From Tricholoma matsutake (Eukaryota > Basidiomycota > Agaricomycetes > Agaricales > Tricholomataceae), in assembly GCA_026075535.2 (NCBI GenBank), contig AP026543.1, positions 9,672,001 to 9,736,000 on the forward strand: a DNA stretch of 64,000 nt, written 5' to 3'. The position numbers and the translations under genes are program-made. How positions within the stretch are numbered: position 1 is the first letter of the stretch; each line of letters starts with the position of its first letter. This document shows positions 56,626-64,000 of this stretch, piece by piece. A model generated the notes under the pieces. That model searched no databases and was not told where the DNA came from. It saw only the letters and a program-made list of their open reading frames with translations.

Positions 56626-56988
56626 TCATCCAAATATGAGCTGCCTTGCCAGCTCAAATCCACTTTCTTCATTGTAGTGGGTGTTCCACTGAAGGTCATT
56701 CCACAGTAGTGGGCCAATTCCCACTAGTGGTCTCCTGCCTGGGGTCAGACCATCCCGGTTGATAATGAATTCTTCAGGGAAATAGTCGCCGCCATCTAAT
56801 TCTCCCTCAAAGCACCATTCCTCGAATTGTGCTTTTACCCAGGCCAAATCCATCTTTGTGCTCCTCTGCGTATAGAGGCAGCATCTCGGGCAAGTTGAGG
56901 ATATTCTTTTTATCCAGTCGTCTCTGTTTATCCAGAATGTGATTCTGTGCGGGCATTCCCAGGAGGGTTGCCCCAGCAGTCTGTTCAT
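56626..56988 (-). CDS. Extra small ORF downstream of gypsy pol
   Basis: 120 residues (MNRLLGQPSWECPHRITFWI ... KMDLAWVKAQFEEWCFEGEL, DGGDYFPEEFIINRDGLTPG) between the chromodomain and the 3' LTR. The composition is protein-like rather than low complexity and no stop interrupts it. I recognise no domain. It may be an accessory gene or captured host fragment. Gypsy elements normally have only a short UTR here. Confidence 0.45.
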   Translation of the reverse strand: MNRLLGQPSWECPHRITFWINRDDWIKRISSTCPRCCLYTQRSTKMDLAWVKAQFEEWCFEGELDGGDYFPEEFIINRDGLTPGRRPLVGIGPLLWNDLQWNTHYNEESGFELARQLIFG

Positions 56989-57181
56989 TGTTTGTGACTG
57001 GTCAATGACTTGTCATCCAGTCGCCATGTTCTTCTCGTATTCATTCTTTGTCGTAAGGGGGGGGGGTGGGGGTGAACGTGAAGGGCGTCAACGTTCAGTG
57101 GGTCAATCGTCATTTGGGGGGTATCAGGGGTGTCGTTTGGCTGGGGTTTGGTTTAGATAGTGGGGGTTTCTTGGGTTCTCG

Positions 57182-58341
57182 TCAGAGGTGATGTCTCTTC
57201 TTATATGCCGTCAGGATTTCAGGGGCATTCTTCAAGTTTGATTTGGGTTCCCATGTGTTCTCAGATGTTGGGTAGTCAATCCATTTCACGAGGTAACGGC
57301 GTGTCTTGCCGTGCTTCTTGTGCGCGATGATCACTTCCACCTTGTATTCGTTTTCTCCTTCCACAAGGTTGGGTGGTGGAGTCAGGAAGTTTCACCCATG
57401 AGTGTCATTCTCATGGTATCGCATGAGTAAAGCCGCATGGAATACCGGGTGGATCTTCCATCCCAGTGGCAGTTTCAATCGGTATGTTGTTCTTGACAAG
57501 GCATCTTCAATCACAAAGGGCCCTTCTCATTTTGGCACCAGTTTTCTCGTTGGGTAGCCAATCTTCAGGTTCTTGGAGTCAAGCCATACTTGTTCTCCAA
57601 CCTTGAATGGTTCATATCGCCCTTTCATTTGGGCAGCCATAGCCTGTCTGGCTAGTTTGTGTGTGGCAAGAGCTTCCCTTCTTGCAGAGAGAAGTTCTTG
57701 GATTCTCTGTTCGGCGGCCAGCACGTTCGTCTTTTTGTATGGGGTGGGGATAGCACATGGTTGATATCCCATCATCATGTAAAATGGCAAGTGTTTTACT
57801 GCGGAGTGCATTTTCTGGTTGTGCGCAAATTCTGCCATTGGGAGATAATGCTCCCAACCTTCGGGTTTGTTTGAACAGAACATGCAGAGGTAAACCTCTA
57901 GCTCTTGGTTTACTTGCTCCATTTCTCCGTCGGTCTGGGGGTGATAGGCAGTGCTCATGGATAGCTTAATCCCGAGCAATCGTCCGAGTTCTCGGAAGAG
58001 TTTGGACGTGAATTGAGGGTCTCTGTCTGAGATGATTCTTCCAGGGAGTCCAAATCTTGTGTATACATGGCGCAGGTAGAGGTCTGCGGTGCCAAGTGCG
58101 TTGATCATCTTTGCACAAGGGATAAAAATTACCCCCTTCATAAGACCATGGTCTACCATGACCATGATTGAGTCAAATCCGTTTATCATGGGCAGGTCCA
58201 TGATAAAATCTGTCGTTACCAGCTCGAATGGTCTGCTGGCATCGGATGATATCGGTGTCAGCGGTGGGGTTGTCGGGTGTGTATTCACTTTCATTTGCTG
58301 GCACTTTGTGCAGCCTTCGACGTACTTCTTGATGAAGTTGG
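57182..58341 (-). pseudogene. Integrase and chromodomain of gypsy element 3
   Basis: This continues the integrase after the MITE: GMANFIKKYVEGCTKCQQMK supplies the second half of the HHCC zinc motif (CxxC). The core has D in LVTTDFIMDLP, D in IISDRDPQFTS and E in TDGEMEQVNQELEVYL. C-terminal sequence RYEPFKVGEQVWLDSKNLKI follows, with a TGA near 57,527, then EGPFVIEDALSRTTYRLKLP. A chromodomain YKVEVIIAHKKHGKTRRYLV then KWIDYPTSENTWEPKSNLKN lies at 57,345-57,215 with its aromatic residues present. Chromodomains of this class direct integration toward particular chromatin marks. Confidence 0.93.
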
Positions 58342-58620
58342 CCATTCCTGGTAAACTTTGCACTCCCCCCTGTATTCCTATCGGAGTCCTAGGAGTCCGA
58401 GTTTTCTGATAAGAGTCCGATCGGAATCCGATAGGAGTCCTACTAGTCTGACACTAGTCCTAGGAGTCCGATCGGAATGTATCTTGATGACCATGTACTT
58501 TTATTTCCAAGAAATTCCTAGTAAATTCCGAGTAAAGTCCTATGCAATTCCAACAGGTAGTAGTCGGAATACCACACCATTTCGGAAGACTTAACTTGAT
58601 GAAAGTGCTTACAAAATAAA

Positions 58621-58708
58621 TGGGCAGAGCAGGAATTGAACTCTAGACCTTGGGATATAAGTGACATGACTACCAAACAAGTGCTCAACCAGTTGAGCCA
58701 CAGGAGCA
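58621..58708 (-). other. tRNA-like sequence near the left end of the KDZ-like MITE
   Basis: On minus there is A-box TGGCTCAACTGG and B-box GAGTTCAATTCC with a long variable region, 88 nt in all. Acceptor pairing is poor. It points outward toward the nearer terminus. Confidence 0.55.
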
Positions 58709-58779
58709 TTAATAAATATGTAATATAAAGTCCATTTAAAGGACTTAGGATTAGTTCACTTATTTTTAACCTCTCTCAC

Positions 58780-59870
58780 AAGAGCTCGAAAAAAGATTGT
58801 TGAGCCCTCGCATCTTCACGAGGGAGTAGATAAATATAGATTTAAAAAAAACACCCCATGCAAATGCGAGGGGGAGAATTAATTATACTATTTAATTAGA
58901 CTATTTTAAATTCTACAAAAAAAACCCACCCACCCCCCTGTTTCGCAGGGGGGAGGGGGTGGTGGTGCATCGCGTTGGCTGTCTCGTCAGCCCTGTCCCA
59001 TTGTTTCCCCTCCCTCTCGTCTCCATTGTGTCTCGCCTCCCTCACCTCACCTCCCCTGTGGCTTCCCTCCCCTCCCTCATCTCCCCTCCCTCGTCTCCCC
59101 TCCCTCGTCTCCCCTCCCTCATCGTTCCACCCACCATCCACCCCACGAGCAGTTGCTCGCGAGGCTGGTGGTGGGTGGTGCGTCGTATGTTGGTGGCGGT
59201 GTTTGTCCATTGTCTCCCCTTCTGGTCGTCATTTCCCTTTCCCCTTGTCGTTTTGTCACCCTTGTCATTCATCCCCCTTGTCGTCTGCACCCACGAACCA
59301 CCCTATGAGCAGCAGCTCGTAGGTGTGGGGTGGGTGCATTGTCGGTTCGTCAGTGATGTGGCTCGAGGGGAGGGGTCGGGTGGTGCTTACTGGGCAGGTA
59401 TTCCCCTTCTGGGGTCTCCTGGTGTTGCTCCCCATGCTCCTGACCATGATCAATACCCTCACATCCCGTTTTGACAGGGAGGAGGGGGGTTGCCAGGGGT
59501 GTCGTTGGGTGTGGGTTTGGCTTGCATCAGTCCATCGTTACTCATGTAGATTAGAACCTAGAAACAAAAAAAATGAATTAGTTAGTTTACAAAAGTAAAA
59601 AACAAATGAAACAAAAAACTTACTACGGCCCAAACAACGATTGCGTCGTTTGGGCATCGTTCGGCATCGAAACCAGTCATTTCCGGTCTTGGGGGCTCGT
59701 CTAGAGATGGGGGTGAAGTGGGAGTGGTGGGAGTTGCTGGGTTGAGGTGGTTGAGGTGGGGGGGATGGAGGTGGTGTGCTTGTTGTCATTGGTGGTGGTG
59801 GGAGGAGTTGATGAGCTGGCAGGTGTGATGACGCGGCTATGTGCTTTGTCATCACACCTGTGGGAATGGT
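58780..59870 (-). repeat. GGGCCCAAA module, copy in the KDZ-like MITE
   Basis: Hairpin GCCCAAACAACG..CGTCGTTTGGGC at 59,628-59,655. To its left (plus strand) is the inverse of the intron-like segment (AGAACCTAGAAACAAA ... AAAAACTTACTA). ACGAGCAGTTGCTCGCGAGG and TGAGCAGCAGCTCGTA palindromes lie near 59,145 and 59,305, and CCCTCC-rich low-complexity sequence near 59,000-59,130. It makes spurious long frames on both strands. Confidence 0.6.
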
Positions 59871-59901
59871 ATGTAGTGTAGTATGATCACTTACCTGTAA
59901 T

Positions 59902-59985
59902 GATTGTTTAGCCTAATGGTATTGTTGTTGGTTTACGCTTACATAATCTTCTGTAGTCAAGTGTTCAATTCTCGTCTGTGCATTT
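59902..59985 (+). other. tRNA-like sequence near the right end of the KDZ-like MITE
   Basis: A-box TTAGCCTAATGG and B-box GTGTTCAATTCTC at tRNA-like spacing, on plus, pointing toward the right terminus; a counterpart to 58,621-58,708. Confidence 0.5.
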
Positions 59986-60307
59986 AATTTTTCATACTAT
60001 ATTACTAAGCAAGGCTGCTTTCCATTCCTATCAGAATCCTATGTTGTCTCATGTCTTAGCATAACTTCAGACTAGTCCTATGTGATTTCTATGATTGGAA
60101 ATTCCTAGGAAATTCCGATAGTCCAATCGGACTCTGATCGGACTACATCAGACTGGACTAGGACTAAATGTGCCATTTCATGTCAATTTGGCTGGTGAAA
60201 ATGACATTGGAATATGGTTGGATTCCGATCGGAGTCCGATTGGAATCATCAGAATCATCAGATTCCTATAGGAATACAGGGGGGAGTGTAAAGACCTCCA
60301 TTCCTGG

Positions 60308-62500
60308 CCACCAGTAGTCTCGTCGGATCAGTTCGATTGTCTGCCATTGTCCAGGGTGCCCTGTCGTGATGCTATCATGATATTTCTGTATGATCGCTCG
60401 GCAGAGGGTCTCGTCCTGTGGCACGTAGCATCTGTCTTTGAAAAAGAGCAGGCCATCTTCAAATTTCCAGTCCTCCAATGCAGACTTGATTGGGGGGGTT
60501 CCATTGTTCTTCAGGGCTCGTAAAGCATCATTTACGAGGTCGTCCTTCATTATTGCTGAGACCAGGGCTCCCTAGAGCTCAGTGTCAATCATTTTGATGA
60601 ACAGTTTGTCAGCGAGGATAGTCTTGTCCTCGTTATTGGTGTCTTCTTCAGCTATGTGATCTGCTCTCCTTGATAGGGCATCAGATTGTACCATCTGTGA
60701 TCCTGGTACGTGTTGTAGCTTCAGGTCGAGTTGTGACAAGTAAATGGCCCATCTAGCCTGTCGTCGGTTTAGTTTCTGTGGCTGATGGAAGTATGTCAGG
60801 TTCTTGTGATCGGACAGTACCATCACAGGGAATGGTGTCCCCTGTAGGTAGTGTCTCCATGTTTCCAGCGCTTGGATTACTCCCAATAGTTCCCGGTCAT
60901 ATATCTCGTAATTTCTTTCCGCTTCGTTGAAAGAATGCAAGATGTATCCACATGGGTGCCAGTCTCCGTTGGCATCCTGTTGTCTGAGTACTGCACCTGT
61001 CGCAAATTTCGAGGCATCAGATTCCACCACAAATGGTTTCATTGCATCTGGCATCAGCAGTACTGGGGTTTTGTTGAACTTCCTTTTTAGTGCATCGAAC
61101 AACTGCTGGCAGTCATTTGTCCATTCGAATTTCTGGTTCTTCTTTGTCAAATTGTTTAGCGGTCTGGCCAGATCCGCAAAGTGTCCGATGAATCGTTGAT
61201 AGAAGTTTCCGAATCCTAGGAAGGATCTTACATCCTTCACTGTCCTTGGCATGGGCCAGTCTTTGATCCCAGCCAGTTTCATGTTGTCCATTGCAAGTTC
61301 ATTGGGTCTGACGATCATGCCCAATAACTCGACTTCCTGTACATTGAATTTGCACTTCTCTATTTTCAGGTAGAGATCGCATTGTCGTAGTCATTCAAGG
61401 ACCCTTTTGGTCCTTATCCAGTGTTTTTCTTCTTCTGTCTTTGAGAAGATCAGGATGTCGTCCATATAGATGATGAGCCATCCTTCATCTAGCATATCTC
61501 AGAAGAGATCATTCATCATGGCCTGGAATGTTGCTGGTGAGTTGCACAGCCCAAAGAACATCACCATTGGCTCGAATAGCCCTTGGTTAGTCTTGAATGC
61601 TGCCTTCCACTCGTCTCCTTTCTTTATCTGTATGTTATGATATCCCCATCAAATATCAACTTTCGTGAAAAATCTCGCTCCCTTCAGCTTGTCCAAGAGG
61701 TCTCCGATCAGTGGCAGGGGGTAGTTGTTCCAGATCGTTCCTTTGTTCAGATAGCGATAGTCTTGGCAAGGTCGTAGAGTGTTGGAGTCCTTCTTCAACA
61801 CAAAGAAGAACAGGGATGCCATGGGTGATTTCAACAGTTGGATGTATCCTTTCTCCAGGTTTTCATCTAGAAACTCATTGAGTTTCTCTTGTTCTTTCGG
61901 TGTCAATGGGTAGACTTTGCAATCCTTTGGTACAAAGCCTTCCTTCAGGTCGATCGCATGATCCAACAGTCTTGATTCTGGGAATTGTTTGGATGTGGCT
62001 TTCTCGAATACCTGTCTGTACTTCTGGTATTCTGGTGGCAGTAAATTGTCCAGGGTCCATTGGCTAGTCTCCTTTCCCTCCTCTTGCTTGTGCGCTAGTC
62101 GTTGGGATATGGATGTCTTTGCTCTGATCCATATGTCTGAGTTGAGTAGGTACCGTGGGGAGCCCTTGCCTTTCGTGAGCCTGCTGATTGTGTTCATTTT
62201 TCAGATGTATCTGTGTGTTGGCTCTCGATGTTCCTCCGTCAGGGGCAGTTCTATGTCTGGTCCGAATAGGCCAATGACTGGTTTGTCTTGCACGTATGCG
62301 ATCAACACCGAGTCATCCTTGATTGTGTCTCATTTGGGGGTCTGGTTCATTATTCGTATGTCCATGCCTGTGTCTGCCAGTAGTTCTTTGTCGGGTACCT
62401 CTTCAATCTTTACTTGAGGTGGAGTCTCCCTGGGCATAGGTATTCCGGTGTCGTTAGTACCATAACCTGGGGTTCCATGATCGCATATCGGGCTAGCCTC
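60308..62500 (-). pseudogene. RT, RNase H and start of integrase of gypsy element 3
   Basis: From the right: PEYQKYRQVFEKATSKQFPE, then the RT with LLKSPMASLFFFVLKKDSNT, CQDYRYLNKGTIWNNYPLPL, a TGA in FTKVDI*WGYHN, MFFGLCNSPATFQAMMNDLF and the catalytic YMDDILIF near 61,480-61,455. Connection/RNase [61 protein letters not shown] and [24 protein letters not shown] near 60,572 precedes the integrase zinc region (KYHDSITTGHPGQWQTIELI, then RRDYWWPGM), which is cut by the MITE. The last sense stretch before RT (62,536-62,330) includes PPQVKIEEVPDKELLADTGM. Confidence 0.93.
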
Positions 62501-62545
62501 CTGATGAGGGTCTTTTGTCCTATTTCGTAATGCCATTTTTGAGTG

Positions 62546-63560
62546 TCATTTGCCAGTGCTTTCCTCCCCTGTGGAGGTCAGCAGTTCCTTCATCCTTTGC
62601 ACGATTCGTCGTGCCCTGTCGCATTCATTGTTTTTACCCTTTTCCAGTTGTTTCTTCTTCTGGTTCTCTTGGGTTTTGGTGACAGCACGTCGTGCTGCTT
62701 CAAGGTTTTTGGTTTCTTTAGGAGTGTTGCTGCTCCTGGTTTTTGCGATGGCTATCTGGACAGAATTTAGTTCTTTTGCTTTCCTCTCTGAAAGCCTTTC
62801 TCTTGTTTTTGCCATGGCCAATCGGGCTTGGGCAAGGCTCCTCTCTTTTTCTTCAGCAAGCCTTTCTCTCGTCTTTGCCATGGCTAGTCGTGCTCAGGCA
62901 AGGTTTCTCTCCTTTTCTTTGGAGAGTCTTTGTCTTGTCTTGGCCACGATGCGTCGAATTCATGCCATTCTGTCATTTGGCGCCTCCCTTTTGGCATCTA
63001 CCCTAGGAAGGTTTAGGGTGTTCAGGAGGGCCCGTTCAGCTCTTCTTGTCTTCTCCAAGATTCGTTTGATCTGAGCCCATTGTTCTTCATCTCAGAACTC
63101 AAGAGTTCCCTTCTTCCAGTCGATGATCAGGTTCACCTCCTGCAGCCACGACAGGCCCAGGATCACCGATTCCTTGCCTAGTCCAGCGACTAGGTATTCC
63201 ATTGGGCAGCTCCGTCCATTGATGTGGAGCTTTCCTTTCATGTATCTTGTGATCGTTCCCTGTCTGTTCAGGGTTCCATCTACATTTGTGGCCTGGATGG
63301 TATAGCCTAAGGGATACGTCTTGATCCCTTCTTGTTTGATGAATTTCGAGTCAATAAAGACTCCTCCTGCTCCAGAGTCGAGGAGCGCATTTGTTGCGAT
63401 GTCTTTCCCGTTGTCTGACTCAGCTACCCGAATAGACAGGTGCATAGATTGTCTATTCATGGTAGCTAAGAGTACAGACCCTAGGGAGACTACAGCGGTG
63501 ACTGGCGTCATATCAGGCCACTGTTCTAAAAACCCGATTCCTCCATGAGGTTGAGGGCTC
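62546..63560 (-). pseudogene. Protease and coiled-coil linker of gypsy element 3
   Basis: Aspartic protease: ATNALLDSGAGGVFIDSKFI (63,405-63,346) followed by LGKESVILGLSWLQEVNLII, the usual ILG motif. After a stop near 63,092 comes a long charged helical region. In it LAMAKTRERLSERKAKELNS and AMAKTRERLAEEKERSLAQ repeat with a period near 25 residues (62,980-62,700), ending KGKNNECDRARRIVQRMKEL. This repeated coiled coil lies between protease and RT, where most gypsy elements have little. It is read mostly in one frame. Confidence 0.85.
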
Positions 63561-63569
63561 GTTCCTTTT

Positions 63570-64000
63570 CTTCTTCATCCAGTTCATCCAGCATTGTGCA
63601 GATCTTCTGGTAGGTGTCCACCCCAGTCTTCTTCTGGGTGAGGCGGTTTTGGTAGGGAGGGGGCGCTGACCCCATCTAAGTGGGGTTCTTTCCATCCCTG
63701 TGGTCGGACGATTGGTGTCCCAGTTGGTGGCAGATGAAACACAATCCCTTCCGGAGGTGTTCCATGCGTTCTTGGTTCGTTAGTCGGTTGATGTCAAGAG
63801 AGGGCTGTCCTTTCTTTGTTGTTTTGTTTGTCTTCTGGTTCTGCCTGGTCTTTCCCAGGATTGCCATGGCCCATTTCTATTGGCCTTCATATTTTGAAGC
63901 TGCCTTTATCCAGCCTTCGAGAGTGTTGGGCACCATCTCCATTGTGTGTACCCTCTTCAGTAATTCGGGATGCAGTCCGTCCATGAAGTACTCAATCATG
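63570..64000 (-). pseudogene. gag C-terminus of gypsy element 3 (partial, runs off the edge)
   Basis: The minus strand encodes TNQERMEHLRKGLCFICHQL with the zinc knuckle CFICHQLGHQSSDH near 63,730-63,690. It is preceded by a lysine-rich stretch (KTRQNQKTNKTTKKGQ) and, toward the edge, by the end of the gag core (MIEYFMDGLHPELLKRVHTM, 64,000-63,941). A TAG after GKNPT leads into a shifted frame joining the protease. The remainder of gag and the 5' LTR lie outside the window. Confidence 0.88.

Larger units (their letters stand above)
58352..60297. mobile_element. Non-autonomous element with KDZ-like termini, 1,946 bp
   Basis: Flanked by CCATTCCTGG (58,342-58,351 and 60,298-60,307), a 10-bp duplication. 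Left end TAAACTTTGCACTCCCCCC; inverse of right end AGGTCTTTACACTCCCCCC; both continue CTGTATTCCTAT and then minisatellites of AGTCCGATCGGAATCCGA type. These two distinct ends correspond respectively to the right and left ends of the KDZ element at 3,254-11,955, so it is a relative in opposite orientation. It splits the integrase zinc region (..RDYWWPGM | ANFIKKYVEGC..). No transposase; the interior is the GGGCCCAAA module. Confidence 0.9.
55512..64000 (-). mobile_element. Ty3/gypsy chromovirus 3, partial (5' end beyond the right edge)
   Basis: The 3' LTR is at 55,512-56,205. Reading on minus from the right edge: gag tail with zinc knuckle, protease, a coiled-coil linker, RT, RNase H, integrase, chromodomain and a small extra frame. 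The last five bases before the LTR are CCTCC, which should be the TSD. The integrase is split by a KDZ-like MITE (58,352-60,297). In-frame stops in RT (near 61,650, 61,500 and 61,395) fit CGA to TGA changes. Confidence 0.93.

Noticed and set aside
58621..58708. A functional tRNA gene
   Set aside because: A- and B-box matches are good, but the acceptor and anticodon stems do not pair convincingly and it lies within a transposon arm.

Overview
The window looks like a repeat-rich stretch of an Agaricomycete (mushroom-forming basidiomycete) nuclear genome. The reasons are short introns with GT..AG ends, and families typical of that group: KDZ and Tnp2/CACTA transposases, a Plavaka-type transposase, chromodomain Ty3/gypsy elements, and DUF6534-like and DUF6532-like proteins. 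No bacterial-type genes, rRNA or CRISPR arrays were seen. About 80% of the window is transposable element. Host genes occupy roughly 28-36 kb.

Left block (1-26,735). One Ty1/copia element on the minus strand (5' LTR at 24,966-26,735, gag at 17.9-24.8 kb, pol running off the left edge) has been split by later insertions. (a) A 16.2-kb CACTA DNA transposon (1,735-17,892; 3-bp target duplication AGT; 11-bp subterminal repeats) sits between gag and pol. (b) A Ty3/gypsy element (18,379-24,415; TSD CTTGT) sits in gag. (c) A hAT-type element (25,290-26,633; TSD CACACATA) sits in the LTR. The CACTA element is itself hit by an 8.7-kb KDZ element (3,254-11,955; TSD TCACAAGTG), which interrupts its second gene, and by a hAT-type element (13,497-14,940; TSD ATTGTTAT), which interrupts its Tnp2 transposase. 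The KDZ transposase gene is in turn split by a 724-bp inverted-repeat element (9,092-9,815; TSD TAGTA). In each coding interruption, mentally deleting the insert plus one TSD restores the reading frame or splice junction, which is strong internal evidence for the boundaries.

Host island (about 26.7-36.2 kb). A DUF6534-like seven-helix membrane protein gene and a secreted epoxide-hydrolase-like alpha/beta hydrolase gene lie on the minus strand. An unassigned plus-strand ORF follows, and then a multi-exon minus-strand gene with an acidic tract. An exact 21-bp inverted repeat lies in the hydrolase upstream region.

Right block (36.2-64 kb). A roughly 1.1-kb foldback element (arms near 490 bp, TSD GCCTCTTGT) carries in its right arm a 10.3-kb Ty3/gypsy element with 1.2-kb LTRs and an antisense coiled-coil/Cys-cluster gene. 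Next is a divergent gene pair, DUF6532-like (minus) and a Plavaka-type transposase (plus), the latter split by a 719-bp foldback MITE with TSD TAT. Then comes the start of a second copia element whose gag is cut by a third chromodomain gypsy element (minus, running off the right edge). Its integrase is split by a 1.95-kb non-autonomous element with the same termini as the KDZ element.

Cross-cutting signals. LTR pair differences and in-frame stops are overwhelmingly CpG to TpG/CpA changes, pointing to cytosine-methylation decay. A hairpin-plus-intron-like GGGCCCAAA module recurs in unrelated elements. tRNA-like A-box/B-box sequences lie just inside the ends of KDZ-family elements. The gypsy element at 18.4 kb has a candidate self-priming (Tf1-like) primer site.
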